A stretch of 64,000 nt of DNA from Periplaneta americana (lineage: Eukaryota; Arthropoda; Insecta; Blattodea; Blattidae). The stretch covers positions 169,725,488 through 169,789,487 of the forward strand of contig NC_091120.1 in NCBI RefSeq assembly GCF_040183065.1, given 5' to 3'. Positions within the stretch are counted from its first letter, which is position 1. The number at the start of each line of letters is the position of its first letter. Positions 1 through 11,491 of the stretch are shown here, piece by piece. A program made the translations under genes and the position numbers. The notes under the pieces were generated by a model. That model saw nothing but the letters and a program-made list of their open reading frames with translations. It ran no database searches and was not told where the DNA came from.

Positions 1-54
1 ATGTCGTTGCTGCTATCGATTTGTTACGATCTTAGGGCGATGCTCTTTTCTCCC

Positions 55-152
<98 letters not shown>
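55..152. repeat. (TTA)n microsatellite
   Basis: About 98 bp of uninterrupted TTA/ATT triplets. Similar AT-rich triplet tracts recur through the window, often next to SINE or LINE tails; here no adjacent element was recognised. Confidence 0.97.
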
Positions 153-153
<1 letters not shown>

Positions 154-715
154 GAATATCCTCTACCAAATTTCTATTCCCCGAATTTTCTCTCTCGTAG
201 GTTGCCAGGCCTGTTGTTACATGCGCTCTAGGATTGTCAAGAATAACATAAGACGTTTAGTTCAGTACTTCGCCGATTCTGTTGCATGCTTGGTAGCATA
301 CTACATTCATTTACTTACATATCAACAGTAGACAACTGACGGTCATTTTTATCGTTGCCTCTACTGTTTGTGCAAGGAAGGGAGTCTATACTACGTAGAA
401 CATTATAAGCCTACCTAAATTGTTTGATAATTTGAAAACAATCGAACAAATTCATTCAGTATAAAAACAAGAAATAAAAATGAAAATCGAATACAATCAA
501 GCTATGTAGCTATAAATGTTACTCTATTCATATTGAAGAAACATTAAGAAAGGGTTGTGCAAGACGCGAGACATAGTGAGCGGTGAAAGCAATGAATTCA
601 CAAATAATAAATATATTCTTAGAAATTCAGAGTTATCATGCAAAATCTTCGAATTATTAATTTGTCATAACGTAAGTGGATTTTTATAAAGAGAATTTCA
701 GAAAGCTTGTAAAGG
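153..715. other. Intergenic, nothing recognised
   Basis: AT-rich sequence with no long open frame, no paired inverted ends and no match to other repeats in the window that I could see. Confidence 0.5.
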
Positions 716-900
716 CTGGTTCACAATAAACCAGGAACGGAAACGACAACGAGAACGAAAACGGAAATAATGTTAAAATAAATGTATTTAAATGTGAGCA
801 TTCACAATTAACTATTGTGAATGCTCACATTCAAAAATACATATTTTAACATTATTTTTGTTCTCGTTCTCGTTTCTGTTCCCGGTTTATTGTGAACCAG
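716..900. mobile_element. Foldback MITE, 185 bp
   Basis: The whole segment is one imperfect palindrome. It opens CTGGTTCACAATAAACC and closes with the reverse complement of that sequence, and the arms meet near 815 around an AATTAACTATTG centre. Both arms carry the same GA/AC-rich block. No coding capacity is present. This is the form of a foldback MITE. The target duplication is not clear, so the superfamily is left open. Confidence 0.8.
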
Positions 901-961
901 TCTCAAGTTGTGGAAGGTACTTCTGAAGGAATATGTTCATAAAACCCGAATACTTGAACTA

Positions 962-1446
962 ATGCTTACTTACAAATGGCGTTTAAGAAAGCCGGAGGTT
1001 CATTACCGCCCTCACATAAGCCCGCAAGCGGTCCCTATCCTGGGCAAGTTTAATCCAGTCCCTAACATCATATCCCACACTCTTAAATCCATTTTAATAT
1101 TATCCTCCCATTTACGTCTCAGCCTCCCCAAAGATCTTTTTCCCTCAGGTCTTCCAACTTACACTCTATATGCATTTCTGGATTCGCCCATACGTGCTAC
1201 ATGCCCTGCCCATCTCAAACGTCTGAATTTAATGTTCCTAATTATGTCAGGTGAAGAATACAATGCGTGCAGTTCTGCGTTGTGTAACTTTCTCCATTCT
1301 CCTGTAACTTCATCTCTCTTAACCCCAAATATTTTTCTAAGCACATTATTCTCGAACTCCTCTGTTCCTTTCTCAAAGTGAGAGTCCAAGTTTCACAACC
1401 ATACAGAACAACCGGTAATATAACTGTTTTATAAATTTAACTTTCA
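962..1446 (-). mobile_element. RTE-like LINE, 5'-truncated 3' end (copy 1)
   Basis: Read on the minus strand this encodes the C-terminal tail of a non-LTR reverse transcriptase. Near 1395-1440 it reads VVLYGCETWTL, then after a frame change it reads LRKIFG, GEWRKLHNAELHALY and RRLRWAGHVARMGESRN. The 3' end runs out in AAGT-type repeats at about 965, as expected for RTE-type elements. Two more copies of the same tail lie at 16457-16765 and 57044-57405. The 5' part is missing, which is normal for LINE insertions. Only the clade assignment is tentative. Confidence 0.85.
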
Positions 1447-2758
1447 GTTATTTAAAGGAGACTAGATGACAAAAGCTTCTCAACTAAATAATAGCAAATT
1501 GAAATAAGGCATTCCTCCTTCAATGTTCTATGTAGCAGAAAACAACACGACATATTACGATTAAAATTGGATCAAATAACGTATTATTCGAAGTATAATA
1601 TAATTTAAATGTTAGACGATAACATACTATCATATAGAATAAATATGAACTTTTAGCTTTTAAAATTTTGAATTCAGTGTAATAACAGATATTAAGTTAA
1701 TTATATAAAATTACACAGGTAAAAAAAAAGTCTACACGAAATGTGTTTAAATATAAACAGTTGTCAAAGTCTGAAGAACAAGCCGAAACTTCCCAAACAA
1801 TTACGAGAAAGTTAGTAATTCATTATCAGTGCAATACTCTAAAAGTATATACTGTATTTTGGTTGCCAAGACTCGGGACAACAATTGTTATGGAAAATGA
1901 TGATATTCCCTTTGTTCAGACAAAAAGAAATGCGCATTCTGTGTACAGAATTAGTTAACCTTTTGTTCTCAGATCAATCGATTGTAATGTCGATTGGTTC
2001 CTATAAATAACCTTTCGTCGTTGCAACATTTTCTACTGTTCGTATTAAGAAAAACTTTTTTGAAGAAAGTATTCGGTGTTAAGTTTTTTTTACCAATTCA
2101 GCCCGAGCGCATCAACGATTCAGAATTTTTTGGGCGACCTGATTAATTTAACATCAACTCGTTCTACAAGCCACGATTGCCTTTGTTAATATTTTAAAAT
2201 AAATTACAACAATGTAAAATGGTTCAACTTTCTCTATATTTTTCTGTACAACAATGTATGCATAACAATGTAATAACTATGGTGCACTGTTACTAATATA
2301 ACTAGAATTACGTTTTCTATATTGAAAATCGGAGTTCAAATCTCGGTGAGTTCAAGTGGAATATGTGTCGGACAGAAATCTTGAGTATTACAGTTTCAGC
2401 GGCCATTATTTCACAATTTATCCATAAATTACAATCTTTGATATCATATTGTCAACTACAGCACCTTATTATTTCCCCAGGAGATCAACTCCGTGGAATC
2501 TCAATAACGCAATGTAACCTTTCAAAACATGAGGAAACCCCAATTGAAAGTTCGAACACAATTAATAATATTGTAAAATACAAATGACCTACAAGAACCT
2601 AGCCGTCAAACACAAGCTCCTAAGCCGCGAAAATAAGTTTGAAGCATAGCAAAATTCTTTCTCCTAATAGTACTTGAGGTATTTTATTTTATCTATCCTG
2701 GAAATGAAACGACCTCTAGAGTATTACACAGGGTGATTCACGAAGATTGTGCAATACT
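1447..2758. other. Intergenic, possible SINE trace only
   Basis: No host exon recognised. Around 2330-2350 a GAGTTCAAATCTCGG motif resembles a tRNA B box, followed by sequence loosely like the SINE at 21545, so a decayed SINE may lie there. The rest is AT-rich and featureless. Confidence 0.4.
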
Positions 2759-3166
2759 CTATAGTTACGTCGCTCTAATTTCCGGCAGCCAATCGCGTTG
2801 CAGATCGGCTACATTTAAACGTGTGCGTCTTGTGATTCGCTGATTCATTTGTTAAGGCTCGATAAATACTTCATATAATCGCCCGCCATTTTAGCTCTTT
2901 AGTTGGCGTTCGCAGAAAGCACACGAAGACGTTATTTGCCGCTCAATTATTTGCTGAATTACATTGCGTTTGATTTATTATCACAGGAGTTACGACATGA
3001 TAATGTTTAACGGTGTTGCAAATAGATTCCTCGTATGGTAGCTCGGCAACGTAAGAACAAAAATGGCGAATGATACTACCTACCTAGTCTTTATAGAGCC
3101 TTCACTTTCTAAGACGTAAGCAAAGAGGCGGAGTCACGCCGGGAATAACAGCGTCGGGACTATAGA
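2759..3166 (+). mobile_element. MITE with CTATAGT ends (copy 1)
   Basis: About 408 bp with inverted ends: it starts CTATAGT-CGTCGCTCTAATTTCC and its right end reads, in reverse complement, CTATAGTCCCGACGCTGTTA. A second copy lies inverted at 29591-30005 and shares the interior nearly throughout, for example the stretches around TTGCCGCTCAATTATTTGCTG and GTTTAACGGTGT. No open frame. The CTATAG ends fit a TA-targeting element, but the exact duplication is ambiguous. Confidence 0.82.
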
Positions 3167-4554
3167 TTGTGATTTCTTGCATCATTCTGATGAAAAAAGT
3201 TCATATAAACATGTCATATTTTTTAAATTGAGTTACGCCCCCCTGAATGTTAAACATAAACGTAGAAATTATGAAGGTTTAAGAATTTAAATTATTTACA
3301 ACAATGGTACTGAGTGTGTTATAAATTTATTAAAGAACATTCACGTTGTTACTCACCTGAAAAATCTGTATTAAAACTATTTTTGGAAACCTATTTTCTG
3401 ACAATCGTTTTAAATATTGATACATTGTAATTTTTATCAATTACTTACTTGGACTTGATCCTGAAATATGAACAAAATTTATGAAAAAAAAAAATTAATT
3501 CTATAAAAATATTTGAACTATGCTTAATCAGACAATCATTTTCTAACTGCTGGCCACTGAGATTTAAATAATTGCACCGTAATGCATGCTCAAAGCTGAC
3601 ACTTTTTTTTCAATATCTTGCAGTATAAAACATGCTCCAATGTCCACAAATTTTTATTCACACAGCACTGTTACAGTATATCAGGAATGAAATAAGAAGA
3701 AAAACTAATTTTTATATTTATCTTAAGATTTATTGTGTTAGTATTCAAATAGGGCTATAGAAAAAAATAAAAAATGGATACGTAAAATTAGTAAACTTCA
3801 ATTGTTTCTATAAAACAATCTCAATAGCCTTAGAGTAAAAACGAAAAGTAAGTTCTATACGCATATTATTAAAGTTACTATATTAATTTGAATATTCAAA
3901 ACCAAAATTTATTTGTGGCTCTTGAAGTATTTTAATCCGCCATTGTTAAAGATACCAAAATGTCAATAACATGGATAATATTGAGCTGAATATTTGGTTT
4001 AACGTTTCACACTGCCAGGAACAAAACTTGACAATAATCTTTCTACTCCTTGCTCATGAAGACAAGACTGATGAGTCACACCTTACACTACAGTAAAGGC
4101 AGATTTGTAGTATAGGTTACAATTTAACTACAGGTATAGAGGTACTTATTGGGCGGGATATGGATCATCCCTAATAATTTCAGCCCGGAAAGCTTTCTGT
4201 GCATCCATGCTGGAATGAGTTGCGTAACGAATGTCCTACCCGGCTAAACCGTCCCACCATCCGACACATTACGCATTGCTTTCCTTTCAAGCATTCAGAA
4301 CCATATACCATACCTCTTGTGGTGATCTGCCGTTCCCTTTATATGTATGAACTCTCATATCCCTGTCAGGTAACAAGGAACCTGGAGAGCTTCGTTGCCT
4401 CTTATACACCATCTAGAATCCACCATCATAGCCATCTACCGACCTTTGATCAAACCGCGAGGAACAACTGAACGTCACGAAAACACAGAAGATGCCCTAT
4501 TTTTTCAGACTAAGATGACAATGGAAGGAAAACTGTAGAGAATGTTTGTGAAAT
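3167..4554. other. Intergenic, nothing recognised
   Basis: AT-rich. A 90-codon open frame near 4199-4471 shows no domain, no convincing splice signals and no similarity to known families that I recognise, so I do not call it a gene. Confidence 0.4.
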
Positions 4555-4670
4555 GATTAGGGAAAACGAGAGAACCCCGAGAAAAACGTCAAAAATGTAA
4601 CTTCGCCGAGATTTGAACTAGAGTCCGCGGTGTTGTAAGCCAGCTGTCTACCATTTGAGATACCAAGGGG
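4555..4670 (-). mobile_element. tRNA-derived SINE fragment
   Basis: On the minus strand a tRNA-like head is visible: CTTGGTATCTCAAATGGTAG (A-box region) and later CTAGTTCAAATCTCGG (B-box region), followed by the TTTTTCTCGGGGTTCTCTCG block seen in other SINEs of the window. The 3' body is missing or decayed. Confidence 0.6.
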
Positions 4671-5257
4671 GCTTACAACTGAACTAAATCAGTTTTTGCT
4701 ATGAACTGTGTGTAAGTAATCTAGTAAGACACAAGAAGTTCGAAGACAATGAATAGTCTATTGTAAGGGAGATTTCTATTATAGTAGTTCCATGAGTCAA
4801 CTTCGACACAAAAAAGAAATATAATATATTCTGAGTGATGTGCGTTCTATTTGGTTTAACAAAATAAACTTATCGACTGTATTTATGTTACAACATTTAG
4901 TAATTTTAATATTATATTCTGTAAACAACTTTAAAAACAAACACTTTTTCATATTTTATTTCCGTAGAAGTATTTTTCAGTATACAACAGTACAAAATAT
5001 TTAAGAGAACAATAATAGCATATCGATACTCACGTGACCATAAATTAACTCCCCAAAATTAATCTGTTTTAAAATTTGACTGTGATTTAAGTTTCACGAA
5101 AATAAAATTTCTTTCGCTAAGCCTAACCTCTAATATTTCTTAATAGTTAATTCTACTAATTTTGTTTAATTTTAGATGGATTTGAAAATGTAGCTATTTT
5201 AATATTTTACGAATGGTGAAACTTCGGTATTTGAAGCTACATATTCAGTGAATACTA

Positions 5258-5797
5258 CAGACGTGGCCAAATTATTAATATACATGTGTCATCGCACTAA
5301 ACTTGATATAAAAATAAGCTATATAATCTTCTGTCACTTAAATTTTAACAAAGCATATTTTCTTGTTGGTTTGGCACAGTTAATGTAGGCTTACTTTTAT
5401 TTCAGACATTGGCAACAATGAGACAAAGTGAATCTAAGGAATTGTGACCTAAATCTGACAGCTTACGTATTTACTTTTCCGATATGATTCACTTCTTAAA
5501 AGCTTTTATACATAATTTACATTGTTTTGTGTTTCAATACTGACATCTTTAAATAATTTTAAACTTATCAACAGAAAAGTTATAACAATCTGGTAAAGTG
5601 TGGAAAAGAAAAAAAAACTATTTCTAACTTATAGCATGCTAAAAGTGAGTGAAGACACTGTTATGTTCGAAGGTTGGTACGCAAAATACAAATACTATAT
5701 TAAATTCAAGGTTTATAATATATAACTTCTACTTTTCTCAAAATATGTAGTTACATTTGCGCACAGTATTTAACTCTTAATAATTTTACCACGTCTG
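5258..5797. mobile_element. Tc1/mariner-type MITE, 540 bp
   Basis: The left end reads CAGACGTGGCCAAATTATTAA and the right end reads TTAATAATTTTACCACGTCTG, close inverted repeats of about 21 bp. Each end is flanked directly by TA (5256-5257 and 5798-5799), the target duplication of the Tc1/mariner superfamily. The interior is AT-rich and non-coding, so it is a non-autonomous derivative. Confidence 0.85.
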
Positions 5798-6219
5798 TAA
5801 GCAAATAGCCCTTCATTTTCTTTATTTTGACGTCTGTTGAATTGTGACACGAGACGAAATAAAAAAAACAGCAGTTATTAGCCTACTACATTGTAATGAC
5901 CTCATATATCTAGAAGGCCTTAGTTTTGAAATCTTATCTCATAGCGCTTCAAGGATAATCGTACACGTTACTTTCACTTATTTTTATCGGCGTACTTCAT
6001 TTTCTAAAACTTCAGATGTAATGGAGTGGAGAAAGTGCGATTCAAATTTTGACAATTTCAAATTTAGAAGAAGAATATGACGACATTTTTGCCATAAACA
6101 AAGCTTCAACAATTTACTTGGAACACTTGCCACGGCGCGAGGAATAAGAGAAAGTCACGAATGAATTTTCGTCCTATTTATATTTACCGAGCAAGGCATA
6201 GGGACGTACGCCCTACTAC

Positions 6220-6977
6220 CACAGTCTACTGGGTGTTCATTTCAAAGTGTGTCATGACGTCACTGTTGTTGAGTCAGCGATTTGAAGCGAGTTTCAGCCT
6301 TTGTGTCAGAGAAGTTGCCTATTATTCAAGGCGTTCAATCTGAACTTGAGAACGTGTACGGTATAACTTGAACATCGTAGCAACAGATGGCGGTCTGTAC
6401 GGTCTGTGTGCTACCATAACCTCTTTCGAACTGTATTTTGCGCGGGCAAATCGTATGCAGGGTATTTGTTATCATCGGTAACAGCAATATTCCACAACAC
6501 AAATCAAATGCTCCATGTCCATGTTGACTGTCGAACTTAATGTCAACAAATACGTAAGTAATCGTCTTAACCTCTCCAGATATCCCGACAGTAAGAAAAA
6601 AACTCATCTCAGTACGTGTTTCCAAACAGTTCACGTATCGGTAAGTACCCTTCAGAATGAACGCCGTACTTGCTAGGCAACTTCTCTGGCACATAGATAA
6701 TACGCCTTTGCGGAAGTGTAGGAAGACTGAATTCTCTAGGCTCATCGGCTAGCCACATGACGGCATACAGCGAGCCATGACACACTTTGAACTAAACACG
6801 CAGTAGTATATAGTCACGAAGCTTGAGTTGTTGAGGTTGCTAGGAACAATAGACTGTGCAGGTACTATGTCGCATTGTCTGTAATGAGGCGATAGTAGCG
6901 ATCCTAGTGGTTAGCAACTATCTATGGATGCATATTTATCACATATTGAGCTTCGTGACTGTATACACTAGACTGTG
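6220..6977 (+). mobile_element. 7-bp-TSD MITE family, copy A (interrupted)
   Basis: The family has inverted ends CACAGTCTA...TATACAGTCACGAAGCT. Copy A starts CACAGTCTA at 6220, is interrupted by another element at 6229-6803, resumes at GTATATAGTCACGAAGC, and ends TAGACTGTG at 6977. Removing the insert and one TA leaves 181 bp, matching copy C (183 bp) and copy B (175 bp). CTACTAC stands directly on both sides (6213-6219 and 6978-6984), giving an exact 7-bp target duplication. No open frame; superfamily not assigned. Confidence 0.88.
6229..6803. mobile_element. TA-targeting MITE nested in copy A
   Basis: The left end CTGGGTGTTCATTTCAAAG and the right end, read in reverse complement as CTGCGTGTTTAGTTCAAAG, are inverted repeats continuing through GTGTGTCATG. 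TA flanks both ends (6227-6228 and 6804-6805). It sits inside the left terminal repeat of the older MITE at 6220-6977, so it is the younger of the two. The interior has no recognisable transposase. Confidence 0.85.
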
Positions 6978-7212
6978 CTACTACTATAAATTTATTAATG
7001 CTATAGGAAAAGCTATGAAAAATCAATGGATGATCAATGATTTTTATTATGAACGTAAAATGAGGATCAACAAATTTCCTATTTTTATGTTATGGATCAA
7101 TGTAACCCTGAAGCTGAAAGCAGGTGTAGACCTACTGAAGATAATATTACTTATTTTTTCCATAATTTCTTGATACTGTATAACATAAGCAACACTTCAA
7201 ACTACGTATACA

Positions 7213-7339
7213 CTGGGTGCGAATTTAGGAGGGGGATGCCGGGGATCGTCGGCGAAAACAAGACAGTATCTTTGATTGACAATTAAAATGTTAATGTTTC
7301 TCTCCTCTATAGGAAATATTCAATTTTATTTGCACCCTG
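7213..7339. mobile_element. hAT-type MITE, 127 bp
   Basis: The ends CTGGGTGCGAA and TTTGCACCCTG form an inverted repeat. The flanks CGTATACA (7205-7212) and TGTATACA (7340-7347) form an 8-bp target duplication with one C/T difference, as in hAT elements. A larger relative with the same ends lies at 48452-48874. Confidence 0.8.
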
Positions 7340-7347
7340 TGTATACA

Positions 7348-10230
7348 TATATCATATATAATTCGTATCTTTATGATAAATCAAAGTCCATCTCATGTAA
7401 ATATGCTTCTAATATTATAAATAGAAGGCGAAATCACTTTTGTCTTAGTGATAGATTTCAGAAAGACCGAAGTGCTTATGCCTACTTTATATCCATTTAT
7501 AAGATTCTGTCCAATCTTTCTATCAGTACGAATAACGTTACATGCAACATATTTGATTGGTTGGCTATGAAACTCCAATAAGCAGTGCAAAGCATTACAA
7601 ACTGGCCTATCTTGTGATTGTGAAATTAACATACATTGATAAAAGAATATTTCACTTCTGGTTGTGAATATTTTCGCGATGAATATACAATAATCTCACA
7701 TTACTTCACTCAACATTGCACAAAAATGTACAGATTAGTTACGTCAAAAACGTAGAAGTACATTCTAATCAATCACGTGGAGTATTTACAGATGAGTTGT
7801 CTAGGCCATTTCATTTGTATTAAGAAAAATTATACCTACGTGCTGTATACAACTGCTTTACACCTGCTGTTTCTCTTCACAGTTCGTATCTAATTTCTAT
7901 GTATCTTATCTACAAGGTGAAATGTTAAGTCAAGGATTAAGTGTAAATAATAATTTAGACTGTGAGCCAAGTGAATTATTTCTAAAGATGTGATACCACT
8001 ACCAACATTTGTCAATTTTTATTATTATTTTTGTACATATGATACCTAGTTTTAATATGACCGGTGAATCAAAAATGTGGCGAGTCATAAGAAAAGTTCA
8101 AGGTTATAATATAAATATAGATTTAAGTTCGTTAGAGGTTTTCACAGATAAGCCAAATATTATGTCAAGTGTAATTGCAGTGTTTTAAATTTTTCAACGT
8201 GTGTTTATTGTTTTTGTTTCAACACGGTTATTTTTGGGAGAAGTTGAATTTAAGTTCACTGTATAAATACATGTTATTATTGAAAGTGAAATGGTGAGTT
8301 TATTTTCCATATTTTGAGTTCAAGATATTATACATAATATTGTCTGAGTTGATATACAGAAGCTCGTTTGTTCGAAACGGATATTTACCGAAGTGTGGGG
8401 GTTTCTATGAAACTCGTGGAATGTGGAATTTGCCAAGAAACGGGTCATCTATTTTTAAATAGAATTTCAATAGTGTGATGATAAGAATGGTGTTTCAGTA
8501 TGATCAACCAGACAAGGAATTATTATTTTTAGGAATGTATAAATGGAGAGTGGAATGAAAAACTTGGTATGTCTTGTAATAGTTCACTGGTAGTTTATAT
8601 ATTTTAACAGGAACAACTTTTCCACACGAATGTAGAAAAGTTAATTTGTTGGGATCTTTATTAAGGATAAGGATGATATGTAAATCTTGCGATGTAATTG
8701 TCAAAGATAATGTGAAGATTTTCAATTGTGTTGTGGGTACTGACATTGCTCCAGTGTTTAGATGAAGTAATGGATGTGATTTACTTATTTGTGTACCCAA
8801 AGATAAGAGTTACGTAATTAACTCTTCATGTATAAAATAACTAAAAAGTGTTTTTCCATATAATTGTAGACATTTAATTATGTGTAAAAGTGGTCACTCG
8901 TTTTGTAACTTGAAACGATATAAAAACTGATGAGTGGACAAAATATTTTTAGCCTTAAGGCTTCCGGTATTTTTGGTAAGAATAAGCCTTATCTATTAAA
9001 AACATAATCACAGAACTACATAAACAAAACTTCCTTGAAACTGTTATTCTATGTTGTTGAACATCTTCCTCTGTCCTGTAAAGTTTTGAGTAATTTTTCA
9101 ATTAAACTAAGAAAAAAACAAAAATTACGTATATTTGCATAAGTTCTTATCTTCATTGAACTTCAACAATCTTTAGCGCTAATCAATGTTCAACAATTGT
9201 TCCTACTTCAATCATTGTTACCACATACACAAATGTTCCTAAATGTTACAGTACTCGCAAACCTGCCGCAAGAAACAAAGTTACTAAGCATTGTAGTTGT
9301 TCCTAATTCATTATAAATATAGTAAATTATATACTTATACATATAATATGTGTACGTAGATTTAAGTAATTCCAGTACATAACACAAGTAGGTAAACATG
9401 ATAATATGCATATGCTCAATTTACTGAAGTAATTAATCTAGGTGTGTTGAACAATCTGATGTGCCTAGATATGGATTGAATAAGTTGTGTGTATTTTATA
9501 TTTAACAGAACTGACTTTTCTGTGACACGATGCCACCGCATCCAGATTGTAAAATATTTAACAGCTCAAGGATAACATTCAGAAATCATATTTGTACAGG
9601 GACTAACAGAGTTACATGCCCTAAGGATTAATTGTAACAACCATGGCCTACTAAGAACCATAGTTATTGTTAATACAAGTTATAATATTTGTTAATTATA
9701 TCCGTATCATATCATTCTTTCAGCTACACATAGTTCCATCCATTATATAACAATCAATTATTGTACTTCCGAGTACAATATACAATAACATTTTACAGGG
9801 TATTTTGTAAACAACTGCAACACGTAACAAAATGGATAAATCTTACAGCAACTGAAGAAAAAACGAATACTGCAGTATCATTGGTGAAATATACAAATAG
9901 CTATGTTTAGTTTCTGATTCCGAGCACTTGATAAGTAGGCCTACGATATTGGTTTTTCTCATTTTGTCTCAATTCAAATAAAATAATATAGCCTATCTTC
10001 AGTTTGTAGGCTACACCTCACTACGACGGGATCATTATAAAGATATTGCTATTGACCAGCTGGATTATAGGCAGACATTTCCCATTCTTATGTAAATATC
10101 AAAAGAGTCAAGAGCCTAGTACCGGTAATGACGGATCTTGACGTAGCTTTTATTCATGAACAAAGGTACGTTAATGTCATAAATATGGGACTAACTGCTT
10201 TACTTCTTCATTCGATGGAAGTCACAGTTA
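7348..10230. other. Intergenic, nothing recognised
   Basis: Almost 2.9 kb of AT-rich sequence with only short, unsupported open frames. I see no paired repeat ends, LINE-like coding stretch or splice-bounded conserved frame. Confidence 0.45.
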
Positions 10231-10852
10231 AGGTAAGCGTTCACTACATCGTATCGCACTCCTCGTACGAATCGCACGTAACGGATATTTTAAGTGCACT
10301 GCTTTCACTGTAACGGCTCCACCTCATCGGATTCCCCTATCAGCTGTTTGAAACATGACGTGGTACGATATTGACATTACTGAAAACAGAGGAGTCGAGG
10401 TTAGGTCTATTAATTACGTCTGTTAGCGAATAAGAATTTGTAATTGCTTCATGCGTCTTAATTGAAGAGGAAGAAACGAAAGAAATATTGGTTACATAAT
10501 ATATTTACAAGAAACGACTTGATTACTGTAATGGGAACGCCTCAAATTATATAATTCTTCGCAATTTTCTACAAGCGAAATAAGTTTTCGGTCTGCCATT
10601 TTGGCGCGACACTGAACATGGCACAACATAATAGTAACAGTTGACCAATTAAAATTGATTTATTAAAGAAGGCCATGATCGCACGCATCGGAAAAGTTGT
10701 CCATCCGAGAAACGTGGACGGATTTGCCGAGAGGCGATGCGTCCGATACGATGTAGTGAACGCGGTTACATAACAATTACAGCAAAGATAGTCTTTTTCC
10801 GATCCGTGCGATTCGTCCGATGAGTGCGATACGATGTAGTGAACGCTTACCT
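10231..10852. mobile_element. PIF/Harbinger-type MITE, 622 bp
   Basis: The left end AGGTAAGCGTTCACTACATC and the right end GATGTAGTGAACGCTTACCT are exact inverted repeats, and the match continues imperfectly for about 50 bp through CGTATCGCACTC. TTA flanks each end (10228-10230 and 10853-10855), the 3-bp duplication typical of PIF/Harbinger. An internal partial copy of the terminal motif occurs near 10743-10765. Non-coding. Confidence 0.85.
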
Positions 10853-10865
10853 TTAGAATTTCTTA

Positions 10866-11488
10866 GGGTAGATACACGTTGGAGCAACGATAAACAATAA
10901 AAGAAATGACCTAGCGACGCTTTGGTATTATCAAAGAATCAAGTGTTCATATCGGAGCGACGAGGACGCGGGAAGCGAACATTTTGATTTATCAGTAGAA
11001 GATATTCTATACATCCACTTAATGAAAGAAGATATATAGGAAATATCAGCTGCTAGGTTCAAGTTTAATATAACTTAAATACGTACAAAATTGAACCCGT
11101 TTCTCATCCCAAAGGTAGTATAAATTCGTTGTGCTGTGATTGGTTATTGTGATCACATAATGTGTCACGAATAAATACACAACTGATCAATTTGCCAATA
11201 TCTACAACAATTAATTTAATATGCCGAAATAATAATAAATCTATTAATATTCGGATATATTGATAACGACCGGTCATTATACAGATTCATATTATCTTAA
11301 TCAGAGATTATATGAACGACAAGAGCGAAGAAAATGGAACTTATATTTTTCGTCGCTTTTATCGTGTATCTTCGCTTTTATCGTTACTCCAATATGCACA
11401 TCTCAATGACGATGCATGCTTCAATTCTCTTTGATATAGCATCGCTGCTTCTTTTATCGTTTATCGTCGCTCCAACTTGTACGTACCC
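10866..11488. mobile_element. PIF/Harbinger-type MITE, 623 bp
   Basis: Left end GGGTAGATACACGTTGGAGC continues as AACGATAAACAATAAAAGAA. The right end is its imperfect reverse complement, about 40 bp long. TTA flanks both ends (10863-10865 and 11489-11491). It lies only 13 bp from the preceding TTA-flanked element but has an unrelated terminal repeat. Non-coding. Confidence 0.85.
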
Positions 11489-11491
11489 TTA

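Noticed and set aside
908-1381. 157-codon plus-strand frame as a gene
   Set aside because: It lies antisense to the RTE-like LINE tail, whose minus-strand reading matches two other copies in the window.
4199-4471. 90-codon plus-strand frame
   Set aside because: No domain, no splice context, no second copy and atypical composition; not enough to call a gene.
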